From Actinomycetes bacterium (GTDB lineage: Bacteria; Actinomycetota; Thermoleophilia; Gaiellales; Gaiellaceae), in the NCBI GenBank assembly GCA_026708005.1, contig JAPOVR010000163.1, positions 1 to 36,264 on the forward strand: a stretch of DNA of 36,264 nucleotides, given 5' to 3'. Below the pieces are notes generated by a model that worked only from the letters and a program-made list of their open reading frames with translations, did no database searches and was not told where the DNA came from. The position numbers and the translations under genes were made by a program. Shown here in pieces: positions 1-8,002 of this stretch (position 1 is its first letter; the number at the start of each line of letters is the position of its first letter).

Positions 1-420
1 GAGAGGCAACCCCGTGCTGCCCTTTGGCGAGAACCGCTACAGCCGAAGGAGCACCGGAAAAGGCCGCCCTGGAGGGTTGTCTCCACCCGGCCAAAACGCT
101 TGCAGGAGCAGCGGTGTAGGCGTTGGCGAACGCCACTCGGCCGGACGGAACACGTGGAGACCAACCTGCGTGGCCACCCCTGGCCGGAGGCACCACCTGC
201 GGGAAGGAGCCACCTGCGGGAAGAGGCGCGGTCGTTCGCTCAGCCTGAAGTGCCCGGCGGGGGCGCGGTATCCCTACATCGCCGCGCAGGAGCGCGACCA
301 GCAACGAGAGCCCCGCCCTGCACGATCGCGCAGCTTCAGCGGGGCCCTCTCCGGCGGTGGATCACCTCGCTCCCAGGCAGCCAGGGAGACCCGATGGGAC
401 GACGTGCTGAGAATCGAAAG
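1..420. other. no gene recognised
   Basis: Open frames on both strands here are long only because the DNA is GC-rich. None shows a recognisable domain, a hydrophobic segment or a good start site. The stretch lies downstream of the minus-strand gene ending at 421. A short CTCCC/GGGAG inverted repeat lies near 370-390 but has no T-tract, so I do not call it a terminator. Confidence 0.5.
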
Positions 421-693
421 CTAGAACATCGCGCGGTCGAGCATGACCGACACGATCATGCCGCCCATCCACCCGAAGGTTGCGATGAAGAGCGACCAGG
501 GCATGACGCGCTTCTTGGACCCACCGATGCCGATGGCCAAGAGCGCCAGGAAGATCGCCAGCGTCCCGACGCGGCCCGGAAGGTAGACCACTGCGCCCAG
601 CCCGGCGGCGATCGCGGCGGCCGCGATGTAGCCACCGACGATCTCGCGGGTTGTCCAGCTCTCGCTGGTGCTCTCGGTGGCCTCTACCGCCAT
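421..693 (-). CDS. small two- to three-segment membrane protein, unknown function
   Basis: 90 aa. After a polar N-terminus of about 18 residues come hydrophobic stretches at about 19-37, 43-58 and 64-85, separated by short basic loops (for example SKKR at about 59-62), as expected for a small integral membrane protein. I recognise no family. The ATG overlaps the end of the upstream gene (stop at 684) by 10 bp, so the two are probably translationally coupled. The length, hydrophobicity and overlap make it a real gene; the function is unknown. Confidence 0.6.
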   Translation of the reverse strand: MAVEATESTSESWTTREIVGGYIAAAAIAAGLGAVVYLPGRVGTLAIFLALLAIGIGGSKKRVMPWSLFIATFGWMGGMIVSVMLDRAMF

Positions 694-989
694 GTGCGCC
701 TGCCGCCCGAGCGCTCACCCGTGCGGGCAGGCGCCGGCAACGCTCGGTGCCGACGGAGAGAATCGTGAGGTCCGGAACGGTCGGGGACGCGAGCCCGCCG
801 GCTCGGCGGACGCCGGCGGCCCGAACCGGGCACGAATGGCGCAGGAGGCCCGTGACCGAAGCCGCCGCCCGGCGCTCCCCCGCCCCCTGGCGGGTCGGGT
901 ACCGCCCGAACGGCCTTCCAGACGACCCACACGATCCACGCAGTCGGGATCTTGAGAATCACGAAGAAGATGAGCAGGTACCAGAGCAC
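684..989 (-). CDS. small membrane-anchored protein with Gly/Pro/Arg-rich tail
   Basis: The frame is open further upstream, but I place the start at the GTG at 989, which has GGAG four bases before it. The product is 101 aa. An N-terminal hydrophobic helix (about residues 2-24, with WYLLIFFVILKIP) is followed by a Gly/Pro-rich linker and a strongly basic Arg/Pro tail, so a single-pass protein with a cytoplasmic basic tail is likely. It overlaps the next gene by 10 bp in a two-gene unit. No family recognised. The tail has the composition any frame has in this DNA, so the C-terminal half is less certain than the membrane helix. Confidence 0.45.
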   Translation of the reverse strand: MLWYLLIFFVILKIPTAWIVWVVWKAVRAVPDPPGGGGAPGGGFGHGPPAPFVPGSGRRRPPSRRARVPDRSGPHDSLRRHRALPAPARTGERSGGRRTWR

Positions 990-1060
990 GAGGCTCCGAA
1001 GTCTAGCGCTCGCCAAGCACGGGGTCGAAGAGCTGCAAGCACCTACACTCGCGCTGCGCA

Positions 1061-1954
1061 GTGCGCGAGCTGATTTCCCACCCCGACTTCGCGAGACTCC
1101 ACCCCACAGGCTCTCACCCGGAGCGGACCGAGCGGCTGTCGGCGCTTCAGGGCGCGTTTCCGGCCTTCCACGAGGCCCGGCCGGCAACGCGAGAACAGAT
1201 CGAGGCCTGCCACGACCCGAGCTACGTCGAGCATGTGCGGACAACGTCGGCCAGCGGGCACACGAGACAGCTCGATCCCGACACGATCTGCACGCCGTCG
1301 AGCTACGAGCTCGCGCTGCTTGGTGCGGGCGCAGCGATCGAGGCGGTCGAGCGGTGCGCGTTCGCGCTGGGCCGGCCTCCAGGCCACCACGCTCTCTCCG
1401 ACCGAGCCATGGGCTTCTGTCTCTTCAACAGCATCGCGATCGCGGCGCGGTTCGCTCAGCGTGAGCTCGGCATGACGCGCATCGCAATCCTCGACTGGGA
1501 TGTCCACCACGGCAACGGAACGCAGGAGCTGTTCTGGCACGACCGGTCTGTGCTCTTTGCCTCCATCCACCAGTGGCCCTTCTACCCAGGCACCGGCGGG
1601 CCGGGAGAGGGCAACGAGACCACGATTAACGTCCCGCTCAACGCGGGCTCCGGCGACGAGCAGTATGTCGAAGTGATGGAGCGCTTGATCGAGCCGGCAA
1701 TCATGGCGTTCCAACCCGAGCTGCTCCTGATCTCGTGCGGGTACGACGCGGCGCTGGGGGACCCGCTGGGCGGTATGCGGGTCACACGGGCGGGATTCCG
1801 CGAGCTGGCCGAGCGAGCGAGCGAGCTCGCTCCGCGCCTCGCGGTTTTGCTGGAGGGCGGCTACAAGATCGATACGCTTCCGGCGCTCGTCGGCGCCACG
1901 CTCGAAGGCTTGGCTGCAAGCGACACGGGCGGGGGCCGCGCCGAGACACCGTGA
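1061..1954 (+). CDS. histone deacetylase family (AcuC/HDAC-like) amidohydrolase
   Basis: 297 aa, usual length for bacterial class II-like HDACs. These zinc enzymes remove acetyl groups from lysine or hydrolyse acetylpolyamines; the substrate here is unknown. Visible family features are the HPER motif at about 19-22, the active-site pair RPPGHH (His109-His110), the metal site DWDVHHGNG (Asp147, His149), a second metal Asp in SCGYDAALGDP (about 235) and the transition-state Tyr in LEGGYK near the C-terminus, so it should be active. The start is GTG at 1061. A TACACT hexamer lies 11 nt upstream and there is no clear Shine-Dalgarno, so any leader is very short. Its stop overlaps the thioredoxin ATG by one base (TGATG), so the two are probably co-translated. 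The pairing may mean a shared role in stress or protein-acetylation control, but that is inference. Confidence 0.9.
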   Translation: MRELISHPDFARLHPTGSHPERTERLSALQGAFPAFHEARPATREQIEACHDPSYVEHVRTTSASGHTRQLDPDTICTPSSYELALLGAGAAIEAVERCAFALGRPPGHHALSDRAMGFCLFNSIAIAARFAQRELGMTRIAILDWDVHHGNGTQELFWHDRSVLFASIHQWPFYPGTGGPGEGNETTINVPLNAGSGDEQYVEVMERLIEPAIMAFQPELLLISCGYDAALGDPLGGMRVTRAGFRELAERASELAPRLAVLLEGGYKIDTLPALVGATLEGLAASDTGGGRAETP

Positions 1955-2568
1955 TGGACGTCACCGAACTGACATTCGAGACCGAGGTGATCGAGCGGTC
2001 GCTCAGCGTGCCGGTCGTTGTCGACTTCTGGGCGGACTGGTGCGGCCCGTGCAAGGCGCTCACACCCGTGCTGGAGCGCGAAGTCGCCGCGCGGGCAAGC
2101 AGGGTGGCGCTCACCAAAGTCGATGTCGACGCCAACCCTCGGCTCGCGCAGCACTACGACGTCAGGGGCATCCCAGCGGTCAAGGCCTTCAGGAACGGCG
2201 AGGTCGTGGATGAGTTCGTAGGCGCCCAGCCGCCGCAGTCCGTGGCAGCGTTCCTTGATGGGCTCATCGGCCCGGCAGACGAAGCGGTCGACGCGACATC
2301 GGAGGCGGATGAACCCGAAGACGAGCCCGCTGGGCCGTCGATGCTCGAGACGCTGCAGGAGACCGGGGAGTTCCCGCAGATCCTCGGCCCGCTCGCCGAG
2401 GACGACCACGAGCGGGCCATGGAGTGGCTGCTCGGCGAGCTCGAGGGCGCTGACGCTGACACGCGGGATCGCATCCGCGAGATCATGGTCGGACTCTTCA
2501 GCGAGCTCGGCGTCGAGCACCCGGCGAGCGTGCACTACCGCCGCCGGCTCGCGGCACAGATCTACTAG
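1954..2568 (+). CDS. thioredoxin with C-terminal TPR-like domain (CnoX/YbbN-like)
   Basis: 204 aa. Residues 1-105 are a thioredoxin fold with the active site WCGPC (Cys30-Cys33), the VDVDANP segment and the cis-Pro loop GIPAVKAF. An acidic linker (about 108-128, rich in Glu/Asp/Pro) leads to a helical C-terminal domain of the tetratricopeptide type (EDDHERAMEWLLGELEGAD and so on), ending HYRRRLAAQIY. This architecture is that of CnoX/YbbN proteins, which act as redox-linked holdases; here the intact CXXC also allows oxidoreductase activity. ATG at 1954 overlaps the HDAC stop; a GTG at 1951 would add one residue. The stop is TAG. Confidence 0.88.
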   Translation: MDVTELTFETEVIERSLSVPVVVDFWADWCGPCKALTPVLEREVAARASRVALTKVDVDANPRLAQHYDVRGIPAVKAFRNGEVVDEFVGAQPPQSVAAFLDGLIGPADEAVDATSEADEPEDEPAGPSMLETLQETGEFPQILGPLAEDDHERAMEWLLGELEGADADTRDRIREIMVGLFSELGVEHPASVHYRRRLAAQIY

Positions 2569-2825
2569 GCGCCGTTCCGAGACACGCTGTTCAGCCAGTC
2601 CTCTGGAGGCTGGCGCGCCGAGACATCCAGCCGCGGCGAGGGGCCCGCAGAGCGCTGCACGCTGAGGCTGAGGTAGCTGGGCTGCTGGCGAGCAGGTCGA
2701 GACAGCTCATACCGGCCGCGGCTGAGCCCTTCACAGCAGGGCGGACGGCGAGCAGGTCGAGGCCTGCTCCCTTCGCGCCAGCCAGACGGGCGAGCTGGCT
2801 GCGCGGCTGCGTAGAGCGGCGGCAC

Positions 2826-2950
2826 CTTCCTGAGGCTGCACAGAGTGTGCAGTGTGCGTTGCTCGTGCCCATCGGCATCGCCAGCTTCCCGATGCACGGC
2901 GTGCCTTGCCCGCGCGCATGAGCCGTTCCAGCTTCCTGAGGCTGCACAGA
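2826..2950. repeat. 19-bp direct repeat, two copies 106 bp apart
   Basis: CTTCCTGAGGCTGCACAGA occurs exactly at 2826-2844 and 2932-2950; both copies are followed by a TG..CAG sequence. The second copy runs directly into the dispersed G-run element. Function unknown. Confidence 0.7.
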
Positions 2951-3137
2951 ACTGTTTGCAGTTTCTTGACAGTGTTGTGACAAATCCATGCGCCCGGCTT
3001 GGCTACCCTCCCCCGGGTGGTGGGTGGAGGGTGGGTAGAGCCTCCTCGACGGCCCGGCCGCGGCCGCCCCGGATCGAGGTTGGGAGCAGGAGCGTTCGGG
3101 GTGGGTACCCCCTTCTCGGCGGCCCGACCGCGGCCGC
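2940..3137 (+). repeat. dispersed G-run element, copy 1 (upstream of pheA)
   Basis: Shares blocks with copies at 24252-24395 (+) and about 29915-30058 (-): CAG-N3-GTGACA (about 2969-2982), then GCTACCCTCCCCCGGG (3003-3017), then four G3 tracts with loops of 4, 4 and 1 nt (3015-3035), then a GC-rich CGGCGG/CCGC segment. In this copy the last part is duplicated as a 39-bp direct repeat (3029-3067 and 3099-3137). The four G3 tracts fit the standard G-quadruplex pattern on the coding-sense strand. The next gene downstream on the same strand is pheA, about 560 bp away. Function unknown; a promoter/leader module or a small dispersed element are both possible. Confidence 0.65.
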
Positions 3138-3583
3138 AGACTCGACCTCGCCCTTCTTGGCAGCTTGGGCTCGCTCTTGGCTCCAACCGTTCGCTCGGGC
3201 TCGGCTAGGGGTGCTGACCTGGATCGGCAGACCCAACGGCAGAGCGACCAAACCATCCCGGCGCGGGCGCGTCGCCTCGCTCACGCCGGGTCAGCACAAC
3301 GAGCCCGGGTCCGCACAACGAGCGAGAGCCAAAGCTCGCGATGCCCATCATTACCAGCGGCCGCGCATAGAGATCTTACAACCGCATCGTGACCAGCTCT
3401 GCGGGCAGAGTGCTTTCCGCCCATTTCTCACCCGCTCGGCTGGCGCAGCAACCCTTCGCAGGCTCGTAAGCAGCGCCCTATCCATCGGTGAAGGCGGAGG
3501 GAGCATCGGGTCACGTTGTGCCCTGGACCCAACAGCCCGGCCCCACCCACACTTCAGGCAGCCGGCGCCCGCGGGCCCCAAAC

Positions 3584-3589
3584 TATCCT
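3584..3589 (+). promoter_or_regulatory. candidate -10 box for leaderless pheA
   Basis: TATCCT ends exactly 7 nt before the pheA ATG, with no Shine-Dalgarno between. The same spacing recurs before hpnC, the tartrate-type dehydrogenase and the AceE-like gene, and 6 nt before lysC. No convincing -35 box is visible. Confidence 0.5.
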
Positions 3590-3596
3590 GGACAGC

Positions 3597-4535
3597 ATGG
3601 CGCAAGCCAAGCCGACGCAGGCGATCGCCTTTCTGGGGCCCCGAGGCACGTTCCACGAGCAGGCGCTCCTGACCGAGCCTGACCTCGCGGGCGCGGAGCT
3701 CAGGCCGATGTCGTCGATTGCCGACGTGCTCGAGGCAGCCCACGCGGGGGACGTCGACCTCGGGCTCGCTGCGATCGAGAACTCGATCGAGGGCGGCGTC
3801 AACATCACGGTCGACACGCTGGCGTTCGATCTCGACCTGCTCATCCAGCGCGAGGTGATTCTCCACATCGAACTCTGCCTCGTTGCGAAGCCAGGCACCG
3901 CGCTTGCGGACATCAGGCGGGTCGTCTCGTTCCCGCACGCGATCGCCCAGTGCCATAAGTACCTCGCGCGCGAGCTCCCCGACGTGGCGTTCGACACCAC
4001 AAGCTCTACCGCCGAGGCAGCACAGAGCCTCGTCGAGCATGGCGACAGCGAGACGGCTGCCATCGCCACAGCCCGCGCTGCGGAGGCGTACGAGCTGAAC
4101 GTGCTCAAGGCCGACATCGAGGATCACCCCGAGAACCGCACGCGGTTCGTGCTCGTCGCACGCGATGGAATCCCGCCGGCGACCGGGCACGACAAGACAT
4201 CGATCGTCGCCTTCCAGCGCGCGAACCGCCCCGGCAGCCTCGTGAACATCCTCCAGGAGTTCTCGGCGCGGGCGATCAACCTGAGCCATCTCCAATCCCG
4301 ACCGACGAAGCGCGAGCTCGGCGACTACTGCTTCGTGATCGACCTGATCGGTCACATCGCCGACGAGCGCGTCGGGGACTGCCTCAAGAACATCCACGCC
4401 AAGCAGGCCGACGTGCGGTTCCTGGGCTCCTACCCGGCCGCCGGCGAGGTCGCCGCGGATGCGCGGCGCGACGCCAACCTGGCGTGGGATCAGGCGGAGA
4501 GCTGGCTCGTGGGGCTACGCGGCCGGATCGGCTGA
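3597..4535 (+). CDS. pheA: prephenate dehydratase (phenylalanine biosynthesis)
   Basis: 312 aa, the monofunctional length. It converts prephenate to phenylpyruvate in the cytoplasm. The N-terminal catalytic domain starts at FLGPRGTFHEQAL (about 12-25), carries GLAAIENSIEGGV (about 56-68) and the catalytic Thr-Arg-Phe motif in ENRTRFVLVA (182-184). The C-terminal ACT domain (about 200-285) has RPGSLVNIL (GALV-type Phe-binding motif) and SRPTK (ESRP-type motif), which indicates feedback inhibition by phenylalanine. The frame is open upstream, but I choose ATG at 3597 because homology begins just after it and a TATCCT box sits 7 nt before. Its end overlaps the end of the convergent ispH gene by 21 bp. 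Confidence 0.95.
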   Translation: MAQAKPTQAIAFLGPRGTFHEQALLTEPDLAGAELRPMSSIADVLEAAHAGDVDLGLAAIENSIEGGVNITVDTLAFDLDLLIQREVILHIELCLVAKPGTALADIRRVVSFPHAIAQCHKYLARELPDVAFDTTSSTAEAAQSLVEHGDSETAAIATARAAEAYELNVLKADIEDHPENRTRFVLVARDGIPPATGHDKTSIVAFQRANRPGSLVNILQEFSARAINLSHLQSRPTKRELGDYCFVIDLIGHIADERVGDCLKNIHAKQADVRFLGSYPAAGEVAADARRDANLAWDQAESWLVGLRGRIG

Positions 4536-5486
4536 CGCCTGCCGCTCGTCGGCTTCATCCCGCAGCCGCGGCGGAAGCCGGAAGTAGACGTCCTCGCGTG
4601 TGAGCTCGACCTCTTCGCGATCTTCGTAGCCGAGCTCAGCGAGCCGATCGGCCACGCCGTCGACGAGCGTGTCCGGGGATGAGGCGCCCGCGGTCAGGCC
4701 GACCACGTCGTGGCCCTCGAGCCACGCGGAATCGAGAGACCCCGCGTCGTCGATCAGGTACGACTCGGCGCCGGCGACGTGCGCGACCTCGACCAGCCGA
4801 TTCGCGTTCGAGCTGTTCACCGAGCCCACCACGAGCACGAGCGTTGCCTCCTCGCAGATCTGCTTGACGGCGTCCTGGCGGTTCTGTGTCGCGTAGCAGA
4901 TGTCGGCCGATGGAGGTCCAACCAGACTGGGGAAGCGACCTCGCAGCGCATCGACGACATCGGACGTGTCATCGACCGACAGCGTGGTCTGTGTCAGGTA
5001 GGCGACCTGCTGGCCGTCCTCCACCTCGAGGTGGCGTGCGTCCTCAACCGTCTCGACGAGGCTGATCGCCTCCGGCGCCTCCCCCATCGTTCCAATCACC
5101 TCTTCATGTCCGGCATGGCCGACCAAGGCGATCTTGAGGCCTCGACCCGCGTAGCGACGCGCCTCAGCGTGCACCTTGGAGACGAGCGGACACACCGCGT
5201 CGACCACCTCGAGCTTGCGCTCGTCGCACTTGCGGTAGACCTCAGGCGAGACGCCGTGGGCGGACAGCACGACGAGGGCTCCCTCGGGTACCTCGCTCTC
5301 GGTCTCCACGAAGATCGCCCCGCGCTCCTCGAGATCGCGCACCACGTGCACGTTGTGGACGATCTGGTGGCGCACGTAGACCGGCGGCCCATGCTGATCG
5401 AGGAGCCTCTCGACGATGTCGATCGCACGAACAACGCCGGCGCAGAAACTCCGTGGCGCCGCAATCAAGACTCGCTTACCTGCCAT
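4515..5486 (-). CDS. ispH: 4-hydroxy-3-methylbut-2-enyl diphosphate reductase
   Basis: 323 aa. Last enzyme of the MEP pathway: reduces HMBPP to IPP and DMAPP with a [4Fe-4S] cluster. The three cluster cysteines are visible: Cys15 (SFCAGV), Cys99 (AVCPLV) and Cys197 (ICYATQNRQ). Substrate-binding histidines lie in VRHQIVHN (40-44), SAHGVS (about 77) and VGHAGHEE (124-127), and the SVNSSNANRL segment is present. It is the last gene of the shc-hpnA-hpnH-hpnG-ispH run; its ATG overlaps the hpnG stop by 11 bp. ispH in hopanoid clusters supplies the C5 units for squalene. The acidic tail after about residue 300 is probably disordered and overlaps pheA. Confidence 0.96.
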   Translation of the reverse strand: MAGKRVLIAAPRSFCAGVVRAIDIVERLLDQHGPPVYVRHQIVHNVHVVRDLEERGAIFVETESEVPEGALVVLSAHGVSPEVYRKCDERKLEVVDAVCPLVSKVHAEARRYAGRGLKIALVGHAGHEEVIGTMGEAPEAISLVETVEDARHLEVEDGQQVAYLTQTTLSVDDTSDVVDALRGRFPSLVGPPSADICYATQNRQDAVKQICEEATLVLVVGSVNSSNANRLVEVAHVAGAESYLIDDAGSLDSAWLEGHDVVGLTAGASSPDTLVDGVADRLAELGYEDREEVELTREDVYFRLPPRLRDEADERQASADPAA

Positions 5487-6081
5487 GGGGTCGTTCTCCT
5501 GAGATCGCTGTTGCCGCCCGCTCCAATGATGCCAGCGCGCGAATGGACGCCCGTGCGGCGCGCGGCGCGCGGCGCGGTTCCGTGATGAATGCCCTGATCA
5601 CGCCGCGCCAGGCGACACCGCCGCCCGCTGTCGCCGCGCGAGCGAGACCGCCGAGCGGGCGCTCCGGCCCGTCCGCGATCGCCCGCACCGTTCCGGCAAG
5701 CCGCCCGGTCGCGGCAAGCCGCTCGCTCTCCATCTCAACCGCGACGGCACCCGTTCGAGCCGCGAGCTGCTCACGCTCTGAAGGGGCATCGACGACGCGG
5801 CGCGCCGAGCAGATCACCGCTTCGGCCGCACCTGGCACCGGGAGCGGCTCGCCCTCCCAGAGCACCGCGCCGCCCTCGTTGACGACGCGGCGGGCGGTCA
5901 GCAGCGTGCCTGGCTCGACTCCTGGCACGAGCGCGCCGGCAACACCGAAGCTCGCCAACGGCCCGGCCGGGAGCGGGAGATGAGCTCCGATGCCAACCCG
6001 AACGGCATGGGCCCCGCCCCTCCGAGCGGCGCGCTCCTCGGATGCAAGCGCGCAGGCCAGCGTCACCTGGCCGTCCGCCAC
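5476..6081 (-). CDS. hpnG: hopanoid-associated nucleoside phosphorylase-like protein
   Basis: 201 aa, somewhat shorter than typical HpnG proteins. The family belongs to the MTA/SAH nucleosidase and purine phosphorylase fold and is credited with removing adenine from adenosylhopane to give ribosylhopane. Visible are the start VTLACALASEERAAR, the GVAGAL loop (about 46-51) and AVAVEMESE (112-120), the family's substrate ribose-binding motif with Glu116 and Glu118. Start is GTG at 6081, one base after the hpnH stop; it overlaps ispH by 11 bp. The assignment rests on the motif plus position between hpnH and ispH. Confidence 0.82.
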   Translation of the reverse strand: MADGQVTLACALASEERAARRGGAHAVRVGIGAHLPLPAGPLASFGVAGALVPGVEPGTLLTARRVVNEGGAVLWEGEPLPVPGAAEAVICSARRVVDAPSEREQLAARTGAVAVEMESERLAATGRLAGTVRAIADGPERPLGGLARAATAGGGVAWRGVIRAFITEPRRAPRAARASIRALASLERAATAISGERPHGR

Positions 6082-6082
6082 G

Positions 6083-7081
6083 CTACTTCAGCGTCCAGGC
6101 GAGACTGCGAACGGTCTCGCGGAGGCTGTCCGTGGTCGCGATCGTCGCCGCCGGCTCGAAGCCCGAGTGGATGCCGCAGTGCTCGCAGCGGTGGTCGTTG
6201 CCCGGGCCGTAGCGCTCCCACTCGATCCCATCGACGAGCGCTTCGTACGTGGGGAAGATCCCATCTGTCAGCAGATAGCAGGGGCCCTTCCAACCGTAGG
6301 GGTTGCGCGTGACCGAGCCCCAGGGCGCGCACGGCAGCTCCCGGTCCCCGGTCAGGAAGTCCTGGTAAACGGGGCTGGCGAGCCAGCGGTAGTCGTTCTC
6401 TCGCGCGCCGGCGCGAATCTTGCGGAACTTCTCTTCGTGCTCAGACCGCGTCATCGTCAGCGACGGATCGATCTGCGAGTACTGGTAGCCGGGGGCGACG
6501 AGCATGCCGTCGATGCCGACCTCGTCTGTGAGGTACCGCATCATCTCGAGCACGTCGTCGGTGTCGGTCTCCTTGAAAATGGTCGTGTTCGTCGTGACGC
6601 GGAAGCCGCTCGCGCGCGTCTCCTTGATCGCGTCGATCGCGATCTCCCAGAGACCGGGGTAGTCGCAGATGTAGTCGTGAATCTCCTGCATGCCGTCGAG
6701 GTGCACGACGAAGGTGAGCCGCGGATCAGGCTTGAAGTCTGAGAGCATCTCGCACAAGAGCAGCGCGTTCGTGCAGAGCTGCACATTGCGCTTCATCTCG
6801 ATGAAGCCTGCGACGACGTCCTCGATGCCCTTGAAGATGAGCGGCTCCCCGCCGCAGACCGAGATCACGGGAGCCGGACACTGGACTGCCGCGTCCAGGC
6901 ATTCCTCGACGGTCAGCCGGGCCTTGTTGGACTCGTACTCGCGGATCTTGCCGCAGCCGATGCAGGCGATGTTGCAGCCCAGGGTGGGCTCGAGCATGAT
7001 GACGAGCGGGTAGCGCTGCTCCCGCCGCTGTGAGGCGACGTAGCGCCCAATCTGGACGGTGCTCCTCAGCGGAAACTTCAT
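6083..7081 (-). CDS. hpnH: adenosylhopane synthase, radical SAM enzyme HpnH
   Basis: 332 aa, full length. HpnH joins a 5'-deoxyadenosyl radical to hopene, giving adenosylhopane, the first extended (C35) hopanoid. The radical-SAM cluster motif CNIACIGC supplies Cys36, Cys40 and Cys43; CGGEPLIF (about 76-83) is the GGE SAM-binding motif. The C-terminal part has the cysteine-containing APWGSVTRNPYGWKGPCYL and RCEHCGIHSGFEP stretches typical of this subfamily. Its ATG overlaps the hpnA stop by 4 bp (7078-7081); its stop is TAG with hpnG starting one base later. Identification is strong from sequence and context. Confidence 0.95.
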   Translation of the reverse strand: MKFPLRSTVQIGRYVASQRREQRYPLVIMLEPTLGCNIACIGCGKIREYESNKARLTVEECLDAAVQCPAPVISVCGGEPLIFKGIEDVVAGFIEMKRNVQLCTNALLLCEMLSDFKPDPRLTFVVHLDGMQEIHDYICDYPGLWEIAIDAIKETRASGFRVTTNTTIFKETDTDDVLEMMRYLTDEVGIDGMLVAPGYQYSQIDPSLTMTRSEHEEKFRKIRAGARENDYRWLASPVYQDFLTGDRELPCAPWGSVTRNPYGWKGPCYLLTDGIFPTYEALVDGIEWERYGPGNDHRCEHCGIHSGFEPAATIATTDSLRETVRSLAWTLK

Positions 7082-7977
7082 ACTCCTTCCTTCTCTTCGC
7101 CTAGTGCGTCGGCGACTGCTCGTTTCAATGCAGGCTCGATGGGTCCTGCCTGGTAGCCGAGCCTATTCTGAGCCTTCTCCGACGAAAAGTACATTGGTAG
7201 CCGGGCGAGACGCACCTCGTTCGGGTTCGCGAGCCGCACTGCCGCGGCGGCTGCTGCCACAGCATACGGCACACGGACGCGTGGCCGCGGGCGGCCGGCA
7301 AGATCCGCAACGACCGCGAAGAGCTCGCGCAGGGCGAGGTTCGTGCCGCCGAGCAGGTAACGCTGACCTGCCTCACCGCGCTCGTATGCCAGCAGATGGC
7401 CCTGCGCCACGTCATGAACATTGACGACGTTCAGGCCCGTCGTGGCGACGTAGCCCTTGATTCGGCCACGAGCGACGCTGGCGACCATCCTTCCGGTCGG
7501 CGTGGGCTTGCGATCGCCTTCGCCAACCGGCGTCGTCGGGTTGACGACAACCGTATCGAGACCCTCGGCCGCCGCGGCCAACACGAGGCGTTCGGCCGAG
7601 AGCTTCGTCGCTTTGTAGGGCACCTTCAGCTCCCATGCAGGCGGTTCGTCCTCCTCAGTCGCAACGCGGCCCTCGACCGGCCCGCAGGTACCCGCAGTGC
7701 TCGTGTGAACGAGCCGCGACACGCCGTGGCGCACACACGCCTCGACGACATGCCTCGTGCCCCCGACGTTGACGGCCTCGATCGCCTCCCGGTCGGCGTC
7801 GTAGCTATAAAGAGCAGCGACGTGGAAGACGGCGTCGCAGCCCTCGACAGCCCGCAAGACCGCGGCTGCGTCGCGCAGATCAACGCGGTCGGTGCGAACA
7901 TCGGCACCCGCCGCGGCCAGAGCCTTTGCGACATGGCCGCCGACGAACCCGGTCGCCCCAGTGACGTAGGCCCTCAA
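7078..7977 (-). CDS. hpnA: hopanoid-associated NAD(P)-dependent sugar epimerase/reductase
   Basis: 299 aa extended short-chain dehydrogenase. The Rossmann motif TGATGFVG lies at 6-13, an acidic DRVDLRD segment follows at about 30-36, and the catalytic Tyr121-X3-Lys125 pair (PYKATK) is present with STAGT upstream (about 93-97). HpnA proteins are regular members of hopanoid operons, but their exact reaction is not settled; a role in modifying the ribose-derived side chain is assumed. It follows shc after a 25-bp gap and overlaps hpnH by 4 bp. Slightly shorter than many family members but all core motifs are intact. Confidence 0.88.
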   Translation of the reverse strand: MRAYVTGATGFVGGHVAKALAAAGADVRTDRVDLRDAAAVLRAVEGCDAVFHVAALYSYDADREAIEAVNVGGTRHVVEACVRHGVSRLVHTSTAGTCGPVEGRVATEEDEPPAWELKVPYKATKLSAERLVLAAAAEGLDTVVVNPTTPVGEGDRKPTPTGRMVASVARGRIKGYVATTGLNVVNVHDVAQGHLLAYERGEAGQRYLLGGTNLALRELFAVVADLAGRPRPRVRVPYAVAAAAAAVRLANPNEVRLARLPMYFSSEKAQNRLGYQAGPIEPALKRAVADALGEEKEGV

Positions 7978-8002
7978 CGGGTGTCAGCGACCGCAGGCGC
8001 GA

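Larger units (their letters stand above)
2569..3596. other. 1 kb intergenic region with nested repeats upstream of pheA
   Basis: No frame on either strand gives a recognisable protein. The stretch is full of short direct repeats: a 15-bp repeat (2687-2701 and 2747-2761), a 19-bp repeat (2826-2844 and 2932-2950), a 39-bp repeat with 70-bp period (3029-3067 and 3099-3137) and a 16-bp repeat (3288-3303 and 3307-3322, one mismatch). It also holds one copy of the dispersed G-run element listed separately. It reads as an expanded regulatory region rather than coding DNA. Confidence 0.6.

Noticed and set aside
100..768. Long plus-strand open frame over 100-768
   Set aside because: Arg/Pro/Gly-rich composition of a GC-rich shadow frame; the opposite strand here encodes a plausible membrane protein.
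3015..3035. CsoR-type copper operator in the G/C-tract element (TACCC..GGGTA)
   Set aside because: Copy 1 shows CTACCC and GGGTAG arms, but the right arm is not kept in copies 2 and 3 and no csoR or copper gene is near.
2591..3256. Minus-strand frame of 221 codons upstream of pheA
   Set aside because: Repeated LCSLRK/LCAASG peptides come from the 19-bp DNA repeat, not from a protein; no start signal or family.
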